A stretch of 64,000 bases of DNA from JBOGCH01 sp051656645 (GCA_051656645.1 JBOGCH010000001.1:46061-110060); one strand, 5' to 3'. Positions 43,840 to 52,857 are shown, counted from the stretch's first letter. The notes: generated by a model from the sequence alone, not told the origin. Numbers and translations are program-made.

Positions 43840-46170
43840 ATGAAACAGAGTATGTTTAGTCGTATCGGCGCTATTGCGTGCGTGCTGAGTTTAACGTCTT
43901 GTTTGTCTGGAGGACCTAAAGAAACGGCCAACTATCAGGTTGTGCCTCTTCCGCAGGAAATTATTCAAGCAGAGAATGTAGCTCCCTTTATTTTAGACAA
44001 AAAAGTAAAAGTTACTTACCCTGCCGGAAACGAGAAAATGCAAAAAAATGCAGATTTCCTTGCAGCTTATATCAAAGAAGCTATTGGTACAGCTCCAGAA
44101 ATCGTTAGCACTGGCGATGCAAAGAAAAGTATTAATCTTCAACTAGGTCTAAACTCAGAGAACGAAGAGGCATATGAACTTAACGTATCTGAAAATGGTG
44201 TTACCATTATCGGAGCATCTGAAGCTGGCGTATTTTATGGCATTCAAACATTGCGTAAAGCAATACCACAAAGTGACGTTGTTGCACTTCCTGCCGTTAA
44301 GATTAACGACTACCCACGTTTTCCATATAGAGGTATGATGCTTGATGTGAGCCGTCATACATTTTCATTAGATTCTATTAAGCGTTACATAGATATCCTA
44401 GCGCTTCACAACATTAACCGTTTCCACTGGCACATTACTGACGACCAGGGATGGCGTTTGGAAATCAAAAAACACCCAAAACTTATTGAACTTGGATCAA
44501 AACGTAGAGAAACAGTGATTGGGCGTAACTCAGGTAAATATGACGGAAAAGCTTACGATGGTTACTTTACACAAGAACAAGCAAAAGAAGTTGTAGCTTA
44601 CGCTGCAGAACGCTACATTACAGTTATTCCTGAAATTGATATGCCAGGACACATGCTAGGAGCTTTAACTGCATACCCTGAATTGGGATGTACAGGAGGT
44701 CCTTATGAGCCTTGGACAATGTGGGGCGTTGCTGACGATGTATTATGTCCTGGAAATGACCAAACATTGGCATTCATTGAGGATGTATTGACAGAAGTAA
44801 TGGAAATTTTCCCATCACAATATATTCACGTTGGTGGTGACGAGTGTCCTAAAGTACGTTGGGAAAAATGCCCTAAATGTCAAGCTCGTATTAAAGCTTT
44901 AGGTATTAAAGGCGACAAACATCACTCTGCTGAAGAGTACCTACAAAGCTTTGTTATCAATCATGCTGAGAAGTTCTTAAACAAAAACGGACGTGCTATG
45001 ATTGGTTGGGATGAAATCCTTGAAGGAGGTCTTGCTCCAAACGCTACCGTTATGTCATGGAGAGGAATGAAAGGTGGTATTGAGGCTGCAAAACAAGGTC
45101 ACGATGTTATTATGACACCTACAACATACCTATACTTTGACTATTACCAAAGCAAAGACACAAAAGCTGAGCCTTTAGCTATTGGTGGATATGTTCCGGT
45201 TGAAATGGTTTACAACATGAATCCTGTACCTGCTGAGCTTAATGCAGCAGAAGCTAAACACATTATCGGTGTACAAGCTAACGTATGGACAGAGTATATG
45301 CCTACATTCTCACATGTAGAGTACATGGTTCTACCTCGTATGGCAGCTTTATCTGAAGTACAATGGACTGCAGGAGACAAAAAGGACTATAACAACTTCC
45401 TTTCTCGTATGCCACAAATGTTTAAAGCGTATGACGTTCAAAACTACAACTACGCACAACATTTATTTGACATTGACGCGAAGTTTAATCCAAACTACAC
45501 TGAAGGAGTTTTAGATGTTACATTAAGCACTTTAGATGATGCTCCTATCTATTACACTCTTGACGGAACAGAACCTACTACAGCTTCACCTAAATATGAC
45601 GGTGTTGTTAAAGTAAAAGAAAGCGCTGAGTTTAAAGCAGCAGCTTTCAGAAACAGCAAAATGAGCCGTATTTATACTGAAAACATCAAGTTTAACAAAG
45701 CTACTTTAAAGCCTATTACAATGTTGCAAAACATTAACAAGCAATATGAGTACAATGGTGCAGCTACTTTGGTTGATGGTTTAAAAGGCGATCGCAATTA
45801 TAAAACAGGAAACTGGATTGCATTTTTTGGAAATGACATGGAATCTGTGATTGATTTATTGTCAGACACTGAAATCTCTTCTGCATCAATTACAACAAAT
45901 GTTGAAAAAGGTGACTGGACATTCGATGCGCGCGGATTTGAAGTTGCCGTATCTAACGACGGTAAAAACTTCAAAGTAGTAGCTTCTGAAGAATATCCTG
46001 CAATGACTAAGGATGACAAAAATGGACTTTACAACCACGAGTTAACTTTTGACGCTACATCTGCACGCTACGTTAAGATTACTGTAAAATCTGAGCAAAG
46101 CATTCCTGCTTGGCACGGAGGAAAAGGAAACAAAGGATTTCTTTTCTTAGATGAAATTTGCATTAACTAA
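43840..46170 (+). CDS. Beta-N-acetylhexosaminidase (GH20), lipoprotein
   Basis: A 776-residue lipoprotein from ATG 43840 (MKQSMFSRIGAIACVLSLTSC); the frame is open 40 codons upstream but that part does not look like a leader. Domains in order are an N-terminal GH20b-like domain (about 25-150), the GH20 barrel (about 155-500) with catalytic Asp334-Glu335 in HVGGDECPK, a chitobiase-like C-terminal module (PIYYTLDGTEPTTASPKY), and an F5/8-type carbohydrate-binding module to the end. It removes terminal GlcNAc/GalNAc from glycans at the cell surface. No SusC/D pair is adjacent, so it is not in an evident PUL. Confidence 0.95.
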   Translation: MKQSMFSRIGAIACVLSLTSCLSGGPKETANYQVVPLPQEIIQAENVAPFILDKKVKVTYPAGNEKMQKNADFLAAYIKEAIGTAPEIVSTGDAKKSINLQLGLNSENEEAYELNVSENGVTIIGASEAGVFYGIQTLRKAIPQSDVVALPAVKINDYPRFPYRGMMLDVSRHTFSLDSIKRYIDILALHNINRFHWHITDDQGWRLEIKKHPKLIELGSKRRETVIGRNSGKYDGKAYDGYFTQEQAKEVVAYAAERYITVIPEIDMPGHMLGALTAYPELGCTGGPYEPWTMWGVADDVLCPGNDQTLAFIEDVLTEVMEIFPSQYIHVGGDECPKVRWEKCPKCQARIKALGIKGDKHHSAEEYLQSFVINHAEKFLNKNGRAMIGWDEILEGGLAPNATVMSWRGMKGGIEAAKQGHDVIMTPTTYLYFDYYQSKDTKAEPLAIGGYVPVEMVYNMNPVPAELNAAEAKHIIGVQANVWTEYMPTFSHVEYMVLPRMAALSEVQWTAGDKKDYNNFLSRMPQMFKAYDVQNYNYAQHLFDIDAKFNPNYTEGVLDVTLSTLDDAPIYYTLDGTEPTTASPKYDGVVKVKESAEFKAAAFRNSKMSRIYTENIKFNKATLKPITMLQNINKQYEYNGAATLVDGLKGDRNYKTGNWIAFFGNDMESVIDLLSDTEISSASITTNVEKGDWTFDARGFEVAVSNDGKNFKVVASEEYPAMTKDDKNGLYNHELTFDATSARYVKITVKSEQSIPAWHGGKGNKGFLFLDEICIN

Positions 46171-46187
46171 TAGTTAGCAATATAAAT

Positions 46188-46224
46188 AAAAAGGCCTATC
46201 AAATTATTTTGATAGGCCTTTTTT
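46188..46224 (+). terminator. Terminator after the hexosaminidase gene
   Basis: AAAAAGGCCTATCAAA and TTTGATAGGCCTTTTT form a 16-bp stem with a 4-nt loop, then T-run. Confidence 0.92.
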
Positions 46225-46333
46225 CTTGCATTACAATGTTCCACAACAAATGGAATTATCAATACACCCTTCTAATTAGTCCCTACATTTTTACTATTAT
46301 GTAAGTGTTGCAAAGCACTACCCGCTCCACACT

Positions 46334-46395
46334 ATCTATACCCCATCTATATCCCATAGATATCCCACCTATATCTCCTTAGGGATATCTATAAT
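46334..46395. repeat. 11-bp-period array B (ATCTATATCCC units)
   Basis: Units begin at 46334, 46345, 46356 and 46367: ATCTATACCCC, ATCTATATCCC, ATAGATATCCC, ACCTATATCTC. CCTTAGGG follows, then one unit in opposite orientation (GGGATATCTATA). On the minus strand it closely matches array A at 18226-18300, including the CCTTAGG junction. It lies between the hexosaminidase terminator and aspA. Confidence 0.85.
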
Positions 46396-46657
46396 GTATT
46401 GCGAGCTAGAGTTTAAATGCATATTAACCTTGAGCAATAGCGTATTTCCTCAATTCTCCATGTTGCATATTGTGACATGTAAACGTTTGTATTGTATCAA
46501 TTATCAATATTTTCACTGCTTTTAACTTCGTATTATTATCTTTAGTTATATTAAATATTTCTTAAATCAAGATAACTCACTGATAATACGATATTTACAA
46601 CAAGCCTCCAATAAGTAAAAGAATTCATCTATTTATATTAAAATACTAATTCTTTTC

Positions 46658-46665
46658 TACCTTTG
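46658..46665 (+). promoter_or_regulatory. aspA: -7 box of aspA
   Basis: TACCTTTG, identical to the best-formed -7 boxes elsewhere in the window. No -33 TTTG is seen at the usual distance. Confidence 0.5.
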
Positions 46666-46793
46666 AAACCATAAAACAACTTTCATCATCCGTTTTACGT
46701 ATGTGAGAGCATAAATAATTATAACCTATTTAGAGATAAATAAAATACCTCTTTTCAGGCAAAATGAAATAGAGTAATTCTAAAAAAAGTATT

Positions 46794-48203
46794 ATGGAGA
46801 CACGTATCGAACATGATCTATTAGGCGACAAAGCCGTTCCTGCAAATGCTTATTATGGTATTCAAACTTTGCGAGGAATTGAGAATTTTCATAATGTAAG
46901 TGGTATCACTATTGGTGACTATCCGCAATATGTTAAAGCATTGGCAATGGTGAAATGGGCAGCAGCGAAGGCGAATTATGATCTTGGCTTATTACCAAAA
47001 GACATTGCAGATGCAATAACAAAGGCTTGTGAAGAGATTATTGGCGGAAAATTAGGTGATCAATTTCCTGTTGATTTAGTACAAGGTGGTGCCGGAACAT
47101 CCACAAATATGAATATTAACGAGGTTGTTGCAAACCTTGCATTAGAGATATTGGGACATAAAAAAGGAGAATATCAATATTGCCACCCAAACAATCATGT
47201 AAACTTATCTCAATCGACAAATGATGCTTATCCAACATCATTTAAATTGGCATTTATCTTTTTAAATAAAGAACTTGTTGCTGAACTTCAGCTATTAGTT
47301 GCTGCATTTAGAGCTAAAGGCGTTGAGTTTAAGGATATCATCAAAATGGGACGTACCCAGTTACAAGATGCGGTACCTATGACTCTTGGTCAGGAATTTG
47401 AAGCATTTGCGGCAAACCTTGAAGAAGAGATTGAACGTCTTAATCAAACTGCGAAGCTTTTCCATGAGGTAAATATGGGAGCCACTGCTATTGGTACCGG
47501 TATTAACTCTGAACCCGGATATGCTGAGAAATGTGTACACTATTTAAGTGAGATTTCAAAGGAGCACATGATACTTGCTCATAACCTTATAGAGGCTACT
47601 CCGGATGCCGGATCGAGTGTTATGTACTCATCGGCAATGAAACGTTTGGCTGTTAAGCTTTCTAAAACTTGTAATGACTTACGCTTGTTATCAAGTGGTC
47701 CACGCTGTGGATTAAATGAAATTAACTTACCTCCAATGCAACCTGGATCATCAATCATGCCGGGTAAAGTTAATCCGGTTATTCCAGAGCTTATGAATCA
47801 GATTTGTTTCCGTATTTTCGGTAATGATTTAACTGTTACTTTTGCAGCGGAAGCCGGCCAATTACAACTTAATGTAATGGAGCCAGTTATGGTACACGTT
47901 ATCTTTAGTTCTATTAAGATGTTAATTAAAGGTATGGAAAGTCTACGCACACAATGCGTTGATGGTATTACTCCAAATGCACAACATTGCTATGATTTAG
48001 TGCTAAACAGTATTGGTATTGTAACTGCATTAAACCCAACTCTTGGCTATGAAAACTCGTCAAGAATTGCAAAACGTGCTCTTAAGGAAAATCGCAGTGT
48101 GTATGATTTAGTATTGGAGGAGAAACTTTTAACGGAGGATGAGTTAAAAGAGCTTCTACGTCCGGAACTAATGATTCAACCTCATAAGTTTTATAAAAAA
48201 TAG
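46794..48203 (+). CDS. aspA: Aspartate ammonia-lyase
   Basis: A 469-residue fumarase/aspartase superfamily enzyme. METRIEHDLLGDKAVPANAYYG at the N-terminus is typical of aspartase. GGAGTSTNMNINEV and the catalytic loop GSSIMPGKVNPVIPE are both intact. It converts aspartate to fumarate plus ammonia, feeding fumarate respiration in anaerobic Bacteroidota. Fumarase class II shares the fold, but the N-terminus and length favour aspartase. Single gene with its own promoter and terminator. Confidence 0.94.
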   Translation: METRIEHDLLGDKAVPANAYYGIQTLRGIENFHNVSGITIGDYPQYVKALAMVKWAAAKANYDLGLLPKDIADAITKACEEIIGGKLGDQFPVDLVQGGAGTSTNMNINEVVANLALEILGHKKGEYQYCHPNNHVNLSQSTNDAYPTSFKLAFIFLNKELVAELQLLVAAFRAKGVEFKDIIKMGRTQLQDAVPMTLGQEFEAFAANLEEEIERLNQTAKLFHEVNMGATAIGTGINSEPGYAEKCVHYLSEISKEHMILAHNLIEATPDAGSSVMYSSAMKRLAVKLSKTCNDLRLLSSGPRCGLNEINLPPMQPGSSIMPGKVNPVIPELMNQICFRIFGNDLTVTFAAEAGQLQLNVMEPVMVHVIFSSIKMLIKGMESLRTQCVDGITPNAQHCYDLVLNSIGIVTALNPTLGYENSSRIAKRALKENRSVYDLVLEEKLLTEDELKELLRPELMIQPHKFYKK

Positions 48204-48220
48204 GCCACAATAAATTATTT

Positions 48221-48253
48221 AAAAAGACGGTTTCAAGGAGCCGTCTTTTTATT
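48221..48253 (+). terminator. Terminator of aspA
   Basis: AAAAAGACGG pairs with CCGTCTTTTT over a 10-nt loop. Confidence 0.88.
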
Positions 48254-48369
48254 TGCGCTACAATTAATATTAGATTGTGGTATAATATCATGGTATTTTT
48301 TCATACTTTTACACTATGAAAATTTATTACAATTAATTTATATTTCATTTTACAGTAAAACTAAGATTT

Positions 48370-48915
48370 ATGAAAAGAAAATTCAACCAATTGGTTGCTG
48401 TTACTCTTTTAGCAGCTTCCTCTGTTACAATGTCAGGATGTTTTGGTTCATTTGCGTTAACTACAAAATTACACGATTGGAACAGCTCTGTTTCTAATCA
48501 CAAATTTGTAAATGAGCTAGTATTTCTTGGAATGTGTATCTTACCTGCATATGAATTATGTGTTTTAGGTGATGCCATTATCTTTAACTCTATTGAGTTT
48601 TGGGGAGGAAATAATCCTATCGCAATGAAAGCAGGAGAAGTTGAAACTGAAACTATTAAACATCGCGGACAGATGTATGCTATGACAAAAACACAAAACA
48701 ATGTGGTTATTACTCATGCAGACACACAATCATCTGTAAACTTCCGTTATTTCCCAGAAGAGAAAAGCTGGTACCAAATGGATGGTAGCTCTAAAGTAAA
48801 AGTTGTTGAAATGAAAAAGAACAAAGTATTTACTTACTTACCAAACAACAAAACTTTAGTATTCGAAGCTAAAGATGCTAACATTATTAGCGAAGAAGTA
48901 ATGGCTGCTATGTAA
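48370..48915 (+). CDS. DUF3332 lipoprotein
   Basis: A 181-residue lipoprotein (MKRKFNQLVAVTLLAASSVTMSGC, acylated Cys24). FGSFALTTKLHDWNSSVSN followed by a hydrophobic pair and IFNSIEFWGGNNPI marks DUF3332, a family of unknown function in Bacteroidota and some proteobacteria. The middle segment (FLGMCILPAYELCVLGDAIIF) may be membrane-buried. The C-terminal half is a beta domain. It is alone, facing recG, with a perfect palindrome between. Confidence 0.85.
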   Translation: MKRKFNQLVAVTLLAASSVTMSGCFGSFALTTKLHDWNSSVSNHKFVNELVFLGMCILPAYELCVLGDAIIFNSIEFWGGNNPIAMKAGEVETETIKHRGQMYAMTKTQNNVVITHADTQSSVNFRYFPEEKSWYQMDGSSKVKVVEMKKNKVFTYLPNNKTLVFEAKDANIISEEVMAAM

Positions 48916-48924
48916 TTTAACAGC

Positions 48925-48978
48925 ATTCATATCATAACAAAAGGTTGCCCATGGGCAACCTTTTGTTATGATATGAAT
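48925..48978. terminator. 54-bp perfect palindrome between DUF3332 and recG
   Basis: Two perfect 27-bp arms with no loop, centred on CCCATGGG at 48951/48952; the arm begins ATTCATATCATAACAAAAGG. It includes the recG stop codon (48966-48968) and the last codons of RecG. Confidence 0.9.
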
Positions 48979-51065
48979 TTCCATTCTATATGCGATTTAG
49001 AGAGTCTACATATTTGAGTATTGAATAACTGATTTTCTTCCTTTACTAAGTCTGGATCGGCCTCTAAGATTGCAGATGCAATGGCAGAAACTTGACTAAG
49101 GAGTAACGTGTCTCGTCCTAAATTGGCTACTTTCAAGGAACATGCCAATCCGCTTTGTTGCGTTCCGTGTATATCGCCCTGTCCACGCAGCTTCATATCG
49201 GCCTCTGCTATTTCAAATCCATCATTGGTACGTACCATTGTTTCCAAACGCTTTTTGGTATCAGCACCCAGTTTGTATGAGCTCATTAAAATACAAAAGG
49301 ACTGCTCCGCTCCACGACCTACCCTACCGCGTAATTGATGTAATTGAGAAAGACCAAATCTTTCAGAGCTCTCAATAACCATTATGGATGCATTAGGAAC
49401 GTTAACTCCAACTTCAATAACTGTTGTTGCTACAAGAATTTGTGTTTTATTCTCTGCAAAACGTCTCATTTCTTCATCCTTCTCTGCCGGCTTCAGTTTG
49501 CCATGTACTATACTCGTATTGTAGCCAAGTGGTTGAAAATAGCCATTTACTTGCTCATATCCTTCCTCTAAACTTTGATAATCGAATTTCTCCGACTCAA
49601 ATATTAGAGGATATACAATATAGGCTTGTCGTCCTTTTTTTAACTCCTCATGTATAAAAGCAAAAACTTTATCGCGCTTATTCATGTACGTATGATAGGT
49701 TGTAATAGGCTTACGTCCGGGAGGCAATTGGTCAATTACAGAAACATCCAGATCGCCATATAAGGTCATTGCCAATGTGCGTGGAATTGGTGTTGCCGTC
49801 ATTACTAGGACATGCGGCGGTATGCTATTTTTTTGCCATAATCGAGCACGTTGCGCCACTCCAAATCGATGTTGCTCATCAATAATTACTAACCCCAGGT
49901 TGTCAAACATTACCACATCCTCTAAAAGAGCATGCGTACCTACAAGAATATTAAGCTGTCCATTTCTTAGACGTTCATGAATAACCGTTCTGTCCTTTTT
50001 CTTTGTAGATCCTGTAAGGAGTGCTACTTCAATAGGCATATCCTTTAGGAATGCTTTTAAAGTCTCTAAGTGCTGCGTAGCAAGAATCTCCGTTGGTGCC
50101 ATTAAGCAGGCCTGGTATCCGTTATCCACAGCTAACAACATACATAAAAGAGCCACTAATGTCTTACCACTACCAACATCGCCTTGTAATAAACGGTTCA
50201 TTTGTCGGCCATTTCCACAATCCTGCCTTATTTCCTTTACAACGCGTTTTTGAGCGTCTGTCAATTCAAAGGGAAGGTAGTCTGTATAAAACCTGTTGAA
50301 CATATCCCCTACTCGTGCAAAATGGTGTCCACGGAAATAGAGTTTCCGCTTAAATTTTTGCTTTAAGGTATTTAATTGGATATAAAATAGCTCTTCGAAT
50401 TTTAGTCTATATATTGCTCGGTCCAACTCATCCGGATTGGATGGAAAGTGGATGGCATATAGAGCATCATGCAAATACATCAAATTGTGTTGTTGTATGA
50501 ACCATGATGGTAAGGTCTCAGGTATTTTATCATTAAGCGTTTTAAAGATAGTTTCTTGTAGTTTAGTAATGGCGCGAGAGTTCAAAAATGAACGCTTCAT
50601 TTTCTCGGTAGTTTCGTACATTGCCTGAAAACCACCTATGTGCGCTCCTTTCTTGTCATACTCGCTCAGCTCAGGATGGACAATATTAAAATAGTGATTA
50701 AACTTTGCTGGTTTACCAAATAAGATATACTCTTTATTTAAGTCCAATTGACTTTGTACATATTTATATCCTTTAAACCAAAGTAGTTCAATACTGCCTG
50801 TTTCATCATACGCTCTTGCTGTTAAACGCATATTAGCGCCATTGCCTACAACATTAAAGTCCCTTATACGCACACGTAATTGTACGTAAGGCATGCTATC
50901 TGAGAGCTCATCAACTTTATAGAATTTGGAGCGATCAATGTATCTATAGGGAATGTAGTACAATAAATCCTCATAGGTGTACACACCTATCTCCTCCGCT
51001 AAAATTGCAGCTTTACGTTCTCCTACTCCATGTAGGAATTTAATATGCATTCCGGATATCTTCAT
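48966..51065 (-). CDS. recG: ATP-dependent DNA helicase RecG
   Basis: A 699-residue RecG, which regresses stalled forks and processes branched DNA. The N-terminal wedge/OB domain covers about residues 50-190. Walker A is GDVGSGKT, motif II is DEQH (IIDEQHRFGV), motif III TATPIPRTLA, and motif VI QLRGRVGRG. The TRG-like region AEADMKLRGQGDIHGTQQSG is present. Length matches the family. The last three sense codons lie in the palindrome shared with the DUF3332 gene. Expressed from its own promoter. Confidence 0.96.
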   Translation of the reverse strand: MKISGMHIKFLHGVGERKAAILAEEIGVYTYEDLLYYIPYRYIDRSKFYKVDELSDSMPYVQLRVRIRDFNVVGNGANMRLTARAYDETGSIELLWFKGYKYVQSQLDLNKEYILFGKPAKFNHYFNIVHPELSEYDKKGAHIGGFQAMYETTEKMKRSFLNSRAITKLQETIFKTLNDKIPETLPSWFIQQHNLMYLHDALYAIHFPSNPDELDRAIYRLKFEELFYIQLNTLKQKFKRKLYFRGHHFARVGDMFNRFYTDYLPFELTDAQKRVVKEIRQDCGNGRQMNRLLQGDVGSGKTLVALLCMLLAVDNGYQACLMAPTEILATQHLETLKAFLKDMPIEVALLTGSTKKKDRTVIHERLRNGQLNILVGTHALLEDVVMFDNLGLVIIDEQHRFGVAQRARLWQKNSIPPHVLVMTATPIPRTLAMTLYGDLDVSVIDQLPPGRKPITTYHTYMNKRDKVFAFIHEELKKGRQAYIVYPLIFESEKFDYQSLEEGYEQVNGYFQPLGYNTSIVHGKLKPAEKDEEMRRFAENKTQILVATTVIEVGVNVPNASIMVIESSERFGLSQLHQLRGRVGRGAEQSFCILMSSYKLGADTKKRLETMVRTNDGFEIAEADMKLRGQGDIHGTQQSGLACSLKVANLGRDTLLLSQVSAIASAILEADPDLVKEENQLFNTQICRLSKSHIEWKFIS

Positions 51066-51084
51066 TTAGGTCTCTTTTCTAATG

Positions 51085-51092
51085 CAAATATA
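51085..51092 (-). promoter_or_regulatory. recG: -7 box of recG
   Basis: Reads TATATTTG on the minus strand, 20 bp before the recG ATG, a full consensus match. No clear -33 box. Confidence 0.5.
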
Positions 51093-51202
51093 GTGTCTTT
51101 TAAAAAAAGAACATAATCCCACAAAGAAGTAAGGAAAATATGTTCTACTTTTACAAATTATAAACGTAACAAGTAAAAATAATAATTACAGACCAGAAAG
51201 CC

Positions 51203-51754
51203 ATGTACGGATATTTGAAACAACGTTTGAAACATGCTATTCGTTTCAGACACAAAAGAGGATTTGGTGTTCACTCGCCATTTATGTTTAATCTCATCCT
51301 CAATGTGATCAAGGATAAGAAGGGGAAATATCAATATCCGCATTTTACGGAACAGGAGCAGCATTTAGCTAGCAGCAAACGAAAAATGCTTAAATTAATA
51401 GTGCGTATTATGACGGCACATAAAATGACTCATTTCTACGCCATTGGGAAAGATGCTGACATTGTTTGGGCATACGTTAAACGCGCACTTCCTGCATCGC
51501 AATTTGCAAATAACATGCACGAAGCGGATATTGTGTTTATTGGCAATATTAAATATCAATTAAAAGAAGCGGAAATAAAGAGTATTAATAAGTATCAATA
51601 CTTTATTGTGTGCGATATTTATAAAAATACAACTAACACACAAACTGCAAAGCAGTTGCAAAAATTATCGCAAGTGTCAATTGATATGCTACGCTATGGC
51701 ATGTATATTATAAACAGTAAGGTCCAAGAGGGACATTACAATATCAAGCTATAA
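51203..51754 (+). CDS. Short methyltransferase-like protein, possibly degenerate
   Basis: A 183-residue protein. Its N-terminus (RFRHKRGFGVHSPFMFNLILNVIKDKKGKYQYP) resembles a Bacteroidota family annotated as SAM-dependent methyltransferases, which usually continue to about 250 residues. Here the expected glycine-rich SAM loop is replaced by MTHFYAIGKDADIVWAY, with no GxGxG. The C-terminal half (ADIVFIGNI, YFIVCDIY) keeps the alternating strand pattern. It is probably a non-catalytic or reduced family member; the frame is intact. It lies 23 bp upstream of the adenosyltransferase gene. Confidence 0.6.
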   Translation: MYGYLKQRLKHAIRFRHKRGFGVHSPFMFNLILNVIKDKKGKYQYPHFTEQEQHLASSKRKMLKLIVRIMTAHKMTHFYAIGKDADIVWAYVKRALPASQFANNMHEADIVFIGNIKYQLKEAEIKSINKYQYFIVCDIYKNTTNTQTAKQLQKLSQVSIDMLRYGMYIINSKVQEGHYNIKL

Positions 51755-51777
51755 TTTATACTAAACAGCATAGACTT

Positions 51778-52311
51778 ATGAAAATATACACAAAAACAGG
51801 GGATAAGGGACAGACTTGCCTAGTAGGAGGCTCTAGAATAAATAAAAACAGTATTCGCCTAGAAGCCTATGGAACCGTGGACGAGCTTAATAGTTACATA
51901 GGTTTATTACGCTCATACCCTCTACAGGCAGAGGACAGTGAATTGCTTATAGATATTCAAAATACGCTGTTTGCCATCGGGTCCGAGTTAGCTACACCCT
52001 ACGATAAGACCAGTGATAATCCGAGATACTATCTTACAGACAAAATGGAGCAAGCAATAGACAGGATTACAGAGCAATTGCCACAAATGACACATTTCAT
52101 TCTTCCAGGAGGAGGAGTATCAACCTCTTTTGCACATATTGCCCGTACGGTATGTCGTAGAACCGAACGCAGAATTCTTGACTTGAATGACGTTGAGCCT
52201 GTAAGCGTTGATATTATAAGTTATATTAATCGTCTATCTGATTATTTATTTACATTGGCACGTAAATTTGCCTATGATGAGAAGATTCCAGAGGTTAAGT
52301 GGATTCCTTAA
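51778..52311 (+). CDS. ATP:cob(I)alamin adenosyltransferase (PduO type)
   Basis: A 177-residue PduO/MMAB-type enzyme that makes adenosylcobalamin from cob(I)alamin and ATP. The N-terminal ATP loop is KIYTKTGDKGQTCLVGGSR. AYGTVDELNSYIG, FILPGGG and the C-terminal ARTVCRRTERRIL and INRLSDYLFTLAR are all family motifs. It supplies cofactor to B12 enzymes such as methylmalonyl-CoA mutase, used for propionate formation in Bacteroidales. No cobalamin riboswitch was seen upstream. It is probably co-transcribed with the preceding short gene. Confidence 0.93.
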   Translation: MKIYTKTGDKGQTCLVGGSRINKNSIRLEAYGTVDELNSYIGLLRSYPLQAEDSELLIDIQNTLFAIGSELATPYDKTSDNPRYYLTDKMEQAIDRITEQLPQMTHFILPGGGVSTSFAHIARTVCRRTERRILDLNDVEPVSVDIISYINRLSDYLFTLARKFAYDEKIPEVKWIP

Positions 52312-52336
52312 CTATTAAAAAGCCCCCTATAAAGGT

Positions 52337-52392
52337 TAAATCAAATGCCCCAAAGAAGTTAAACATAGAACTTTTTTGGGGCATTTGATTTA
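52337..52392. terminator. Long hairpin between the adenosyltransferase gene and an unrecognised gene
   Basis: Arms of 24 bp (TAAATCAAATGCCCCAAA plus GAAGTT) with one G-U wobble and an 8-nt loop. It lies between convergent genes. Confidence 0.85.
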
Positions 52393-52410
52393 CAATAGAA
52401 TTATAAAAAG

Positions 52411-52857
52411 CTAACGCAATATAAAATTATATCGCCAAAAAAAGTGTTTATCACCCTCATTAAGTGGGATATGCGATGCGACATTTAATGTTGTCAATTT
52501 ATCATTCAAGGCTGATAATTTCTCATCGATTTCCGGATATTTTATCAACGTATCGGATGTTAGATATGAGACATAAGTGCACTGCCCACATGCGTTAAAG
52601 AAACATTCCATAATTAGGGGAATTTGTGCATCGCGAAGTTCACACAAAGCGTTATCCCCCATTACAATTTCAGCAAATTGTGGATGCAATTTAAACAGGT
52701 CGTCAAAAATTAATTGTTCGGTCCCTTCAGGTTTACGTGCATCCTTATAAGAAATGCGTACAAACTTGTGAGGCGTTGTATCTATATCAAAGTGTGGTAG
52801 TTTAGCCGATTGAATACGTAAACTCCGTGTGGTTAAACATAATACTGAAACTATCAT
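52411..52857 (-). CDS. Unrecognised protein
   Basis: A 148-residue ORF of unknown family. The first ten residues (MIVSVLCLTT) are mildly hydrophobic but too short for a convincing signal peptide. The middle (MECFFNACGQCTYVSYLT) has a CxxC. The C-terminus ends with an aromatic strand (HFFWRYNFILR). It is the only candidate gene in about 900 bp and has a strong hairpin after its stop, which favours a real gene. Codons upstream of the ATG are open but offer no other ATG nearby. It could be a lineage-specific or eroded gene. Confidence 0.5.
   Translation of the reverse strand: MIVSVLCLTTRSLRIQSAKLPHFDIDTTPHKFVRISYKDARKPEGTEQLIFDDLFKLHPQFAEIVMGDNALCELRDAQIPLIMECFFNACGQCTYVSYLTSDTLIKYPEIDEKLSALNDKLTTLNVASHIPLNEGDKHFFWRYNFILR

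Larger units (their letters stand above)
46225..46793. other. Intergenic region hexosaminidase / aspA
   Basis: 570 bp without a gene. It holds array B, a TGTAAACGTTTGTAT segment (46478-46492) also found before gcvP, and a -7 box TACCTTTG (46658-46665) that would give aspA a leader of about 120 nt. No RNA gene is recognised in the leader. Confidence 0.6.

Noticed and set aside
36317..46707. GTTTTACsTATGTGAG in the leaders of carbonic anhydrase (36317-36332) and aspA (46692-46707)
   Set aside because: 15 of 16 bases match, but such a near-match is expected by chance many times in 64 kb of AT-rich DNA.
51203..51754. Pseudogene call for the methyltransferase-like gene
   Set aside because: The frame is intact with normal codon use, so it is kept as a gene.
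51066..51777. Cobalamin riboswitch before the adenosyltransferase gene
   Set aside because: No B12-box-like sequence or conserved core was found.
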